Shown in pieces: positions 1 to 7,049 of a stretch of 11,255 nt of DNA. The notes below the pieces were generated by a model. It saw nothing but the letters and a program-made list of their open reading frames with translations. It searched no databases and was not told the origin of the DNA. A program made the translations under genes and the position numbers. Each line of letters opens with the position of its first letter. Within the stretch, counting starts at the first letter, position 1. The stretch is from Hyphomicrobiaceae bacterium (GTDB lineage Bacteria > Pseudomonadota > Alphaproteobacteria > Rhizobiales > HXMU1428-3), in assembly GCA_028285025.1 (NCBI GenBank), contig JANQQH010000375.1, forward strand, positions 1-11,255, in the 5' to 3' direction.

Positions 1-1455
1 CCCTATTGCCATGAAAGCGATTTGCGCCTCGCTCCATCCTTCAAACCCGGAAGCCTTTTTGACAGGGCCAAAAGCCAAAATTGCTGATAGGCCGAACAAC
101 AAAGCGCCCCATGCTCCTAATTTTGTGGCACCTTTCCAATAAAGCCCGCCAGCAAGCAACACCACACCAGAGGAAAAATAAATCGAACCAGTGATCGCCA
201 TATAGTCCCAAACATCTTCGCTGCCTTGGTAAAACAGTCCCCAATAAAATTCATAAATCGCGATGAGGACAATAAATAAGCGTGTACAAATTTTTTGGAA
301 AGCCTCGTCATCAACCTTGCCGGTTATCGGCCCTATAATGTCGCGAGAAATAATGCTGGACCAACAAAACAGATAGCCATCCTGGGTTGACATAAACGAG
401 GCGAAAAATACAACCACGACCAAACCAATGAGCCAGGCAGGCAATACTTGTGTCATAAAAACAGCTGTGGCGGCTAATTTGTCATCTCCGGTTAGCTCGA
501 CAGCGTTTGCCCCAGAGCGGGCAAAGTAGGTAAAAGCTAAAACCCCAAGAAACGCTGGCAATATCATGCGTCCTGCAAATAAAACCGAGGCGATCAAATA
601 AGCCTTTTTAACGGTTTTTTCTTGCTCGATACACAGGGCACGGCTTAACGCTGTTGGCCAGATGGCTGCACTGGCGATGCCGGCTATAAACACCATCCAT
701 AACGCATAATCGAGCCCAAAGCCTTCATTGACCAATGGATTAAAGCCGGCTTGCCCTTTTACAGTTTGGACTTGGTTTACCGCTTCTGAGACAGGTACAA
801 TGCCGGTCAGGTAAATGGTAACCGCAATAAGCCCGCAAAGCATTATACAGAACTGTAAAATATCGGTTAGGATTACCGCTCTCATGCCGCCAAAAGCTGT
901 GTAGGCTACAACAATGGCGATGAGCACCAACATAATCACTTCAATAGAGGCACCGCCGATTTCACTTGGCATAAAGGGCAAAAGATATAGGGCACCGACT
1001 TTTAGGAACAAACCAATATTTAAAACACCGGCCAGGACCATGACCAAACCGCCCACAATGCGCACACCGCGTCCATATCTTTGCTCATAAAATTCTGGCA
1101 CGGTGAGCACCCCGGTGCGGCGCAAGGGGCTAACGATAAACCCGGTTAGCCCCACAATCAGACAACCGATAAAAGCGGCCACACCGATATGGAAAGCGGC
1201 AAAACCTTCGCCAAATCCTTTTTGCGCATTATAGGCAAGTGTGATTAAGCCAATTTCTGTTGCCCCAAGGCTGGCTATGGCGACAGGCAAATTAACAGAG
1301 CGACCGGCAACAAAAAATTCTGTCAGTCGGTTTTGCTTTTGTGACCCATCCACATTTTGGCTGTAACGCTTTACGCGCATCTGTATGGCCAGCAACACCA
1401 TAAAATAGAGAGTTGCAAACACGCCAATAAACAACATTGATCCCTGGGCCATCAT
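1..1455 (-). CDS. Sodium:solute symporter (SSS family) protein, C-terminus cut by window edge
   Basis: The first 485 codons read open with no stop, so the C-terminus lies beyond base 1. The product is a multi-spanning inner-membrane transporter of the LeuT-fold SSS family, which couples substrate uptake to Na+ entry. Visible hallmarks are an N-terminal helix (about residues 6-27), the segment TEFFVAGRS (45-53) found after TM1 in this family, the signature YTAFGGMRAVILTD (185-198), and FFASFMSTQDG (350-360), which matches the conserved Ser-Thr region contributing to the sodium site (S356, T357). Many hydrophobic segments alternate with short loops throughout. The start is ATG at 1455 (a second ATG follows at 1452); AAGGA lies 5 nt upstream. 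The gene is divergent from the nuclease gene at 1602. The substrate cannot be told from sequence. The family is sure; any specific assignment (proline, pantothenate, acetate, sugar) would be a guess. Confidence 0.93.
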   Translation of the reverse strand, partial: MMAQGSMLFIGVFATLYFMVLLAIQMRVKRYSQNVDGSQKQNRLTEFFVAGRSVNLPVAIASLGATEIGLITLAYNAQKGFGEGFAAFHIGVAAFIGCLIVGLTGFIVSPLRRTGVLTVPEFYEQRYGRGVRIVGGLVMVLAGVLNIGLFLKVGALYLLPFMPSEIGGASIEVIMLVLIAIVVAYTAFGGMRAVILTDILQFCIMLCGLIAVTIYLTGIVPVSEAVNQVQTVKGQAGFNPLVNEGFGLDYALWMVFIAGIASAAIWPTALSRALCIEQEKTVKKAYLIASVLFAGRMILPAFLGVLAFTYFARSGANAVELTGDDKLAATAVFMTQVLPAWLIGLVVVVFFASFMSTQDGYLFCWSSIISRDIIGPITGKVDDEAFQKICTRLFIVLIAIYEFYWGLFYQGSEDVWDYMAITGSIYFSSGVVLLAGGLYWKGATKLGAWGALLFGLSAILAFGPVKKASGFEGWSEAQIAFMAIG

Positions 1456-1500
1456 TTATGTCCTTAAATTTTTATTCATTAAAAAAGAGAATTTTTAAAA

Positions 1501-1554
1501 TGTACATATTTATGGGCTTGACGTATAGATAGCAACCTGGCCCTAATTACTAGA
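1501..1554 (+). promoter_or_regulatory. Candidate sigma70-type promoter for the DUF262/DUF1524 gene
   Basis: A near-consensus -35 TTGACG at 1518-1523 is followed after 18 bases by CCTAAT (1542-1547, four of six matches to TATAAT). This would place the transcription start near 1554, about 48 bases ahead of the ATG at 1602. The segment also holds an 8-bp palindrome ATGTACAT (1500-1507) just upstream of the -35. No convincing Shine-Dalgarno sequence precedes the ATG. The assignment is by eye only. Confidence 0.33.
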
Positions 1555-1601
1555 GCCTTCAAAGTAAAAACAAGCTAAACTTTTTAAAGTCACGATCTGT
1601 T

Positions 1602-3305
1602 ATGTCCTCAGCCATCTCTTGCCAAATCACATCCATAGGAGAACTTTTACGTGCTGGCGGCAAACTCAAAGTCCCTCCCTATCAACGAAATTATGCTTGG
1701 GAAGAAGAAAATTATTCCGATCTTTGGTTTGACATTGAAGAGACTTTTACGGGCGATGTGCAAGAATATTTTCTCGGTTCAGTGGTGATTGATAACTCTA
1801 GCACTCCAAATTTAACGCTAATTGATGGGCAACAACGGGTTACCACTACAACGATCCTTATTTGCGCGCTTAAATGGCATCTATTGGCAAATGAATTTAC
1901 CGAATTGGCCGACCTCATAAGTCACGATTTCCTTAGCCGACCGGACTATGATCATCACAGCCTCATCTCCAATCTGGAACTGAATTTAAATGATCGTGAT
2001 TTTTTTGAACGCTATATTATTGCGGCGCAAGACCCTAAAACCCTTCACAGCCTAACCAATGAAGAAACCTATTTGCCCTCTAATATGCAGTTGGCGCAAT
2101 GCTACATCTATATGTGCAAACAAATTGGCAATCTGATTAAATCAAAGGGTTCTTTAGAGACAGTTGCCAATGCAATCATCAGTGCGCTGCGTGAAAAAGT
2201 TTTTCTTATTCGTATTGATGTAGAAGATGACCTTAAGGCCTTTACCTTGTTTGAGTCTTTAAACAATCGTGGTGTCGAACTTTCTGAAGCTGATCTTTTG
2301 AAAAATTTCATTTTTTCTAAGGCTGGCGATCACATTGATGATTTAAAAGCCAATTGGGAGCTTATGAGCCAAAACCTTGGCCATTTTTCTCTTATGCGGT
2401 TTTTACGCCATCACTGGAATTCCAATGAAGGGGCCATCCCGAGCCAAGGACTGTTTGCTGGGATCAAGAAACGGATTACAAGCAACCAAGATGCACTCGC
2501 CCTTTCAGAACACATCACCCAAAGTTCTGAATATTATGGCGCGATTATAGACACCAATCATGATCTGTGGCAGCGCGTTAATATTGATAAAATTGATGAG
2601 ATTAAAGCGAACCTAAGCCATCTTGGCCTGATGCGGGCTGAACAATGCTATATATTGCTATTGGCCATTTTAGAATATGCACCTGAACAGTTTCATGATT
2701 TTCTGCTGATGATCCGAAATTTCACGTTTCGCTACACCACGATTGGCAGCAAGAACACCGCTCATATTCAACGGGCCTATATGAAAGCAGCCAAAGCCTT
2801 GCGAACCGACGGGATCATAGATGCGAACGCGTGTTTTGAGCAGTTTTTCCAAGAGCTGTACCCGCATGACAATCAATTTCAATCAACCTTTGCCAAAAAG
2901 TCAATTCGCATTACTGCGCTTGCCCGTTATATACTTACCCAGATTAACAACAACCTGACATCTTCCGATGGTAAGCTTTATGATCCTGGTAGCTTAGACA
3001 TTGACCTAGAACATATCTTACCGAAAAAATATAAGGACCATTGGCAAAATAATGCCAATCACTTTCCGGGTGGGGCGCATAAATATATTCACCGCCTGGG
3101 CAATATGACGCTTATTTCTCCTGAGCTTAATCGCCGGCTTGGTAATGCTGACTTTGCAACCAAAAAACAAGTTTATGAACAAAATTGCCTGGAAGTTACC
3201 AATCGTATCTTAAATGAAACAAATTGGACTGCTGATGCCATTAATCGGCGTCAAAACTGGCTTGCTAGCGAAGCTGTAAAAATCTGGCGGTTTCCATTGC
3301 ATTGA
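1602..3305 (+). CDS. DUF262 and DUF1524 (HNH) domain protein, GmrSD/SspE-like restriction nuclease
   Basis: This 567-residue protein joins an N-terminal DUF262 (ParB/GmrS-like) domain to a C-terminal DUF1524 (GmrD-like, HNH-type) nuclease domain. In DUF262 the visible motifs are VPPYQRNYAW (24-33), LIDGQQRVT (73-81) and LFESLNNRGVELSEADLLKN (216-235); DGQQR is the conserved motif of the nucleotide-handling site. A helical middle region follows (about 240-440). The nuclease domain holds DLEHILPKKY (468-477, candidate catalytic H471) and LGNMTLIS (499-506) with N510 and K521/K522 downstream, the usual DUF1524 pattern. Proteins of this architecture include type IV enzymes that cut glucosylated DNA (GmrSD), phosphorothioate-sensing SspE and BrxU. 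By family, this one would restrict modified or foreign DNA in the cytoplasm. Both domains look intact. No methyltransferase, dnd/ssp or BREX genes are in the window, so the trigger is unknown. The ATG lacks a clear ribosome site, but reading further upstream gives no better start. Confidence 0.92.
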   Translation: MSSAISCQITSIGELLRAGGKLKVPPYQRNYAWEEENYSDLWFDIEETFTGDVQEYFLGSVVIDNSSTPNLTLIDGQQRVTTTTILICALKWHLLANEFTELADLISHDFLSRPDYDHHSLISNLELNLNDRDFFERYIIAAQDPKTLHSLTNEETYLPSNMQLAQCYIYMCKQIGNLIKSKGSLETVANAIISALREKVFLIRIDVEDDLKAFTLFESLNNRGVELSEADLLKNFIFSKAGDHIDDLKANWELMSQNLGHFSLMRFLRHHWNSNEGAIPSQGLFAGIKKRITSNQDALALSEHITQSSEYYGAIIDTNHDLWQRVNIDKIDEIKANLSHLGLMRAEQCYILLLAILEYAPEQFHDFLLMIRNFTFRYTTIGSKNTAHIQRAYMKAAKALRTDGIIDANACFEQFFQELYPHDNQFQSTFAKKSIRITALARYILTQINNNLTSSDGKLYDPGSLDIDLEHILPKKYKDHWQNNANHFPGGAHKYIHRLGNMTLISPELNRRLGNADFATKKQVYEQNCLEVTNRILNETNWTADAINRRQNWLASEAVKIWRFPLH

Positions 3306-3370
3306 ACGGCCGTGTCCCTTGTGATTTCAGAGACTAAAAAGCCACAGCAATACAAAGTCTTTCTTTGGGA

Positions 3371-3394
3371 AAAAATAGGCTTTTCGGCCTTTTG
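3371..3394 (+). terminator. Probable intrinsic terminator after the DUF262/DUF1524 gene
   Basis: An A-run (3371-3375) leads into AGGC (3377-3380), a loop TTTTCG, then GCCT (3387-3390) and a T-rich tail (3391-3396). With the A-run pairing to the T-run the stem reaches roughly 7-8 bp with one bulge. It lies 66 bases after the stop at 3305 and before the next gene, so the two genes are likely separate units. Confidence 0.5.
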
Positions 3395-3462
3395 TTCTGT
3401 TATCTGCCCTTAAACTCAGCAACAATGTGAAATGATTGAAAATGATTCGTGATTGGGGTACG

Positions 3463-4647
3463 ATGAATAAAGTAGCCATAGATAAGCAAGCTGAAAATGA
3501 GACCTGTTTGTCTGATAGTCATCAGTCCGCCACAGATCTTTCAGATACGCAGCTTGCTAGCACACAGGACCAGTCGTTAGAAGAGCAAAAAGTTTCTCAT
3601 TTTCCAGACATGGATCAATTAACTGGTTTAATAGACCCAAATAAATCCAATGATCCTGACTTGATTTCTGAGGTGGATTTGCAAATTGCTCGGAATTTGC
3701 GCCGCTTGGAAATTCATAGATATGAAATTGCTTGCGCTCTTGCAACTTTGAGCGATGAAGAGATTGGCCAATGTTGCCTTGAAGATGAAGAAGAGATTGA
3801 GCTTTCTGAATCGGATCTTGAATATATTAATCAACAGGCAAGAAAACTAGAGCAGAAAAATAAACAAAAGCGACTTGATCCGGACCAATGGCTTCAGCAT
3901 AAAGCTGATCAATTGAAGAGACGTTTCAATCGTACCAGCAGTAAAATTTCTAAGGGGCTGCACTTAGACCGCTTCTCGTCATTGCGTCATAATCTATCTG
4001 TTAATTTGCATCAAAAAAAGTATGATAGAGTTATCGAAGCACGTCTGTTCAGCCCTATTCTGGATGACAAACTTTTTAACGAACAAAATCAAAAAACTTA
4101 TGGGCCTTGTGCACCGGTAAAGTTGGTCGACTGGAGCCTTGAACAATTGGCGGCCTATCAAGAGGGGGAAAGCTTTCGTCATTTTACATTTTTTGATCCG
4201 CAAGCTGGCCATGGCAGAACAATCTTATTAGCGGCTCAAAGAGATTTCCGCGCCATCATTGGTATTGAAGACAATGAAGAGCTGGCAGAAAAAGCCACAA
4301 TGAATATTGCCCAATATCCAAGAACCTATATGGTTCAACGAGAGGTTCAATTACTCTCTCACCAATTGCCCCCAGAGCAATGGCCGGACACGCCTTTGCT
4401 TATTCATATTTTCCAACCAGGTTCGCAAGACTGGCTGCACGACTTTGTTGAGCAGCTAAGTGCAGCCTTTTATGGAAACCCTCGGCAAATCTATCTGGTT
4501 TTTATTGATAATCAATATAAACAGTTGATCGAACAAATCCCTTTTATGCAGCCCCTTACGGCCCCTGTTAGTAATGTCGAGAAAAAAAGCCTTTTGGCAC
4601 CGTATGACATTGATTTTTATTTTAGTACAATGCCGCACAAAACTTAA
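3463..4647 (+). CDS. Unrecognised protein: acidic N-terminus plus class I SAM-methyltransferase-like domain
   Basis: I do not recognise this protein as a named family. From ATG 3463 it has 394 residues. Residues 1-60 are rich in D, E, S, Q and T and look disordered. Residues about 70-190 are charged and helical, with an acidic run CCLEDEEEIELSESD (104-118) and then a basic stretch. The last 180 residues look like a Rossmann methyltransferase: FFDPQAGHGR (243-252) fits motif I of the subfamily usually written IDLGSGKGR, followed by IIGIEDNEEL (265-274), whose acidic residue would hold the SAM ribose, and LLIHIFQPGS (312-321), where relatives have an NPF-type motif. It may therefore methylate an unknown substrate, or be a degenerate relative. 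ATG 3463 has GGGG four bases upstream. Possible earlier starts are ATG 3442 and TTG 3436 (403 residues), both without a ribosome site. Gene reality is strong; function is weak. Confidence 0.7.
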   Translation: MNKVAIDKQAENETCLSDSHQSATDLSDTQLASTQDQSLEEQKVSHFPDMDQLTGLIDPNKSNDPDLISEVDLQIARNLRRLEIHRYEIACALATLSDEEIGQCCLEDEEEIELSESDLEYINQQARKLEQKNKQKRLDPDQWLQHKADQLKRRFNRTSSKISKGLHLDRFSSLRHNLSVNLHQKKYDRVIEARLFSPILDDKLFNEQNQKTYGPCAPVKLVDWSLEQLAAYQEGESFRHFTFFDPQAGHGRTILLAAQRDFRAIIGIEDNEELAEKATMNIAQYPRTYMVQREVQLLSHQLPPEQWPDTPLLIHIFQPGSQDWLHDFVEQLSAAFYGNPRQIYLVFIDNQYKQLIEQIPFMQPLTAPVSNVEKKSLLAPYDIDFYFSTMPHKT

Positions 4648-4708
4648 GCGATACGCTTTGAGATCAAGGTATGATTAACTTCTTTTTAGATTTTGCGCTT
4701 CATATCTA

Positions 4709-4775
4709 TTGAAATTACATCTCTGGTTATATTTATTGCGCTAAGATTATAGGCTCAGGACCTACTAATTATACT
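4709..4775 (+). promoter_or_regulatory. Candidate promoter region of the CelD-like acetyltransferase gene
   Basis: Two weak alternatives can be read. TTGAAA (4709-4714) with TTTATT (4732-4737) has a 17-base spacer. A TATACT hexamer at 4770-4775 has only TTATAG 17 bases upstream. Three copies of TTGCGC also lie here, starting at 4693, 4736 and 4780. No sigma-factor assignment is possible by eye. Confidence 0.25.
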
Positions 4776-4853
4776 TGTTTTGCGCCTAAGCTATGGTGCG
4801 CATAACTGGTGAAATGAAACCTGTCTAACCTTTTAAAGTATGGAGTATTGGTC

Positions 4854-5999
4854 ATGTCTAAGCCAGACAATGACACACTTTCATTCAATATCATCCAAAC
4901 CAAGCAAGGTTTTAAAGACCTTGAGGAGGAATGGAACCAGTTGTTTGAAGTAAGTGGGCGCCCTTCACAACTGTTCCAAACCTACAATTGGATTTGGCAT
5001 TGGATTGACCAATTCCCTGCCCCGCCGCAAAATCTTGTTATTTTAACTGGGCATCAAAACAATGAGCTGGTTTTGATTGCCCCGCTGATGTTAACGAAAA
5101 AAGTTGGTATCAAAACTTTGCAATGGATTGGTGAACCGGTGAGCCAATATGGGGACATTGTTATTAAAAATGATGGCAACAACTTAAAATGGTTGCAGCA
5201 GGGCCTTAGCTTTTTAACGCAAAGCCTTAAGCCAGATTTATTCTATTTACGTAAAACCCGCTTTGATGCCACCATCACGCCATTGCTTGAAAATTATGGT
5301 GCGACCATATTGTTGGAAAGCCAAGCCCCTTATATCGAAATTTTAGGGGCGAAGACCTTTGCAGAATTTAACAAACGCTATTCCCAGCGTAGTCGTAAAT
5401 CAAAACGCCGTCATCGTCGCAAACTAGAAGACCATGGGGCCTTAAGCTTTGACTTTTTTAAAGAGGGACCGCAGGCTGAACAAGCCGCGCAGCACGCTAT
5501 TGATCTTAAGCGTCGGTGGTTGAAATCTATTGGTCTGGTCTCATCGGCTTTTCAAGGACCCATTCTTGACCGCTTCTTTCAAAAGGCTTCTTGTTCTGAA
5601 ACTCATCCCACGGGTTTAAGGGTTTCTCAGCTGTGTGTTGATGATCGGCCTGCTGCAATAGAAATTGGCATTCAAAATAAAGGCTATTATGGCGCTCATC
5701 TTGGGGCATATGATCCTGATTTTATTGCTCACAGCCCTGGGAGTTTGCAAATGCAAGACACCATCAGTGCGTTAATAGATGAGGGGGTTGAAATTATAGA
5801 TCTGTTTGCGCCTGGTGACCCTTACAAATTTGAATGGACGCAACAATCTGTCCCGGTTTATGACTTTTCGTACCCTCTTTCTTTCAAAGGGCATATTTAT
5901 GAAAAGATCTATCTTAAACGGGCACGGCCCTGGCTTAAACGATGTGTGACGAAGCTTAGTGACATAAAAAAACGTTTCCGCAAAAAGAAAAAAGTGTAA
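4854..5999 (+). CDS. CelD/BcsL-type GNAT-fold acetyltransferase (Acetyltransf_6)
   Basis: The product is a 381-residue cytoplasmic protein of the family often annotated as CelD/BcsL acetyltransferases. These are FemAB-like double-GNAT proteins found in cellulose, exopolysaccharide and surface-lipid loci. The N-terminal half holds FQTYNWIWHWIDQF (41-54) and VILTGHQNNELVLIAPLML (62-80), typical of the first GNAT lobe. A basic linker, RSRKSKRRHRRK (179-190), leads to the second lobe with PAAIEIGIQ (266-274), HLGAYDPDFIAHSPGSL (282-298) and LFAPGDPYKFEW (317-328), the family's most conserved C-terminal block. The tail is strongly basic (KKRFRKKKKV). The start is ATG 4854, because TGGAG at 4841-4845 lies 8 bases upstream; the TTG at 4848 is too close to it. 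The acyl donor and acceptor are unknown. It is not next to a cellulose synthase here, so a cellulose role is not supported. It stops 12 bases from the convergent gene's end. Confidence 0.85.
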   Translation: MSKPDNDTLSFNIIQTKQGFKDLEEEWNQLFEVSGRPSQLFQTYNWIWHWIDQFPAPPQNLVILTGHQNNELVLIAPLMLTKKVGIKTLQWIGEPVSQYGDIVIKNDGNNLKWLQQGLSFLTQSLKPDLFYLRKTRFDATITPLLENYGATILLESQAPYIEILGAKTFAEFNKRYSQRSRKSKRRHRRKLEDHGALSFDFFKEGPQAEQAAQHAIDLKRRWLKSIGLVSSAFQGPILDRFFQKASCSETHPTGLRVSQLCVDDRPAAIEIGIQNKGYYGAHLGAYDPDFIAHSPGSLQMQDTISALIDEGVEIIDLFAPGDPYKFEWTQQSVPVYDFSYPLSFKGHIYEKIYLKRARPWLKRCVTKLSDIKKRFRKKKKV

Positions 6000-6011
6000 A
6001 TTGTTATGCTC

Positions 6012-6674
6012 TTACGCCTTAATCGCAACACCGCTGTAAATATAACTGACCAGGCGAGGTTGTAAAAACTCGGTACCGGTTTCTAGAAAATCAACATGAA
6101 ACCCTGCTTGTTTAATTAAACGAAAAATATTTCTATTTAACTGGCATCCTTGCCCTAAACGTTGCCAAAAGGGCGAGATTAAATCTTGGCATTTGGCAAT
6201 AAAGGTGTTTGGATGGCGCCCTTTTTCATAAAATAAAAATCGTCCTCCGGGTTTTAAAATTCTATACACCTCAAACAAAACAGCTATCGGATCACGAGCT
6301 GAGCACAAAGTATGAGTGCTCACGGCACAGTCGAAATGTTCATCGGGTAAATTAATGGCCTCAAATTGCGCACTCATAACCTCAACTGGGAACTCTAAAT
6401 CGTGCGCCAGTTGGGAAAGCACAATTTCATTAGCTAATGGATCAACACCTAGTAAAGACGACATTTGCTCTGTCTTATACAATGGAAAATTATGCCCTTT
6501 ATGAACCCCTATTTCGATTACATCTCCATAGGCTTGGGGCACAATATGACGTCGATCGATTCGCTGAATATTTAATTTTAATTGGTCTGAACTTCTGATG
6601 GGAATGACAAAATCGTCTCTTTTATTAAAAAATCTGTCTTTTTCGTCCGTATTCATTGCTTTTTTTGATTTCAT
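6012..6674 (-). CDS. Class I SAM-dependent methyltransferase (Methyltransf_11, METTL7/UbiE-like)
   Basis: This is a 220-residue cytoplasmic methyltransferase on the minus strand. Motif I is DVIEIGVHKGHNFPLY (51-66), followed by LLGVDPLANE (74-83) with the ribose-binding aspartate D78, AINLPDEHFDCAVSTHTLCS (106-125) as motif II/post-II, and EVYRILKPGGRFLFYEKGRH (135-154) as motif III. The LCS...DP and RILKPGG...YEKGR patterns fit the METTL7-like branch. Oddly, the SAM loop reads GVHKG where the family normally has G-x-G-x-G, so the second glycine is a histidine. The substrate is unknown. The start ATG 6674 is chosen because AGGAG (6680-6684, minus strand) sits 5 bases upstream. The same frame stays open to ATG 6875, but that extension has no ribosome site and does not resemble the family. 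Convergent with the acetyltransferase gene; no terminator fits in the 12-base gap. Confidence 0.86.
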   Translation of the reverse strand: MKSKKAMNTDEKDRFFNKRDDFVIPIRSSDQLKLNIQRIDRRHIVPQAYGDVIEIGVHKGHNFPLYKTEQMSSLLGVDPLANEIVLSQLAHDLEFPVEVMSAQFEAINLPDEHFDCAVSTHTLCSARDPIAVLFEVYRILKPGGRFLFYEKGRHPNTFIAKCQDLISPFWQRLGQGCQLNRNIFRLIKQAGFHVDFLETGTEFLQPRLVSYIYSGVAIKA

Positions 6675-6679
6675 CACAT

Positions 6680-6684
6680 CTCCT
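6680..6684 (-). promoter_or_regulatory. Ribosome binding site fixing the start of the 6012-6674 methyltransferase
   Basis: AGGAG on the minus strand lies 5 bases upstream of ATG 6674. It decides between this start (220 residues) and an open in-frame extension reaching ATG 6875 (287 residues), which has no comparable site. Confidence 0.75.
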
Positions 6685-6703
6685 AACAAAAGCTCGATAT
6701 TCA

Positions 6704-6731
6704 ATAATAACGCAAAAATATTTTCGCTAAA
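6704..6731 (-). promoter_or_regulatory. Candidate promoter of the 6012-6674 methyltransferase
   Basis: On the minus strand TATTAT (6709-6704, five of six matches to the -10 consensus) is preceded 16 bases upstream by TTTAGC (6731-6726), a weak -35. The predicted start near 6697 would give a leader of about 22 bases carrying the AGGAG site. It falls inside the longer open frame, which favours the short start. Confidence 0.3.
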
Positions 6732-7049
6732 GCTGGGCGAGATAATGAAAAATTTGTGGCGGAAACAAAGATTTAGAAAAAGATGGCTATTTGGTAACAG
6801 TGCCCCCTGATACGCACAATCAATCGAATTAAACATAGGGGTAATCACCACATACGTAAAGCGAGGCACACGCACAATCCTTTACAGTACTTTAACCAGA
6901 TGCAACCCAAACTTACCAAATGATGCAGCTTTATGATTTTACGAAATTCACGAATGACCTGTGTGCTAATAAAGTTACGTTTTGATCCGGTCTAGCAGCA
7001 CAAACTAAACATTATACTGGCCAACTTAATTGAAGAAAACGGAAGAGAC

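Larger units (their letters stand above)
6675..7049. other. Gene-free divergent intergenic region
   Basis: This 375-base stretch separates the minus-strand methyltransferase from the plus-strand chemoreceptor. It is AT-rich. Its left part holds the ribosome site and candidate promoter of the methyltransferase. The right part holds a TATACT hexamer (7013-7018), a possible -10 for the chemoreceptor without a good -35, and TAAAGTTA (6970-6977), which resembles a flagellar sigma28 -35 but lacks the matching -10. Open frames on both strands here have no ribosome sites and no family resemblance. I see no RNA gene, repeat or terminator. Confidence 0.6.

Noticed and set aside
41..314. Short minus-strand open frames near the left edge
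   Set aside because: They overlap the symporter coding frame in other frames of the same strand and only appear complete because the real gene has no stop inside the window.
1602..4647. Two-gene defence operon of the DUF262/DUF1524 nuclease and the Rossmann protein
   Set aside because: The genes are about 157 bases apart with a plausible terminator between them, and the second protein shows no DNA-methyltransferase target-recognition or catalytic motif (no DPPY/NPPY). Adjacency alone does not support a system.
4645..4660. Hairpin AAGCG-ATA-CGCTT at the stop codon of the 3463-4647 gene as a terminator
   Set aside because: The stem is only 5 bp and no T tract follows it.
6675..6875. In-frame 67-codon extension of the methyltransferase up to ATG 6875
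   Set aside because: AGGAG sits 5 bases before ATG 6674, a candidate promoter lies inside the extension, and the extra residues match nothing typical of the family.
6970..6996. Flagellar sigma28 promoter for the chemoreceptor
   Set aside because: TAAAGTTA resembles the -35, but at any sensible spacing the -10 (consensus GCCGATAA) matches at only one or two positions.
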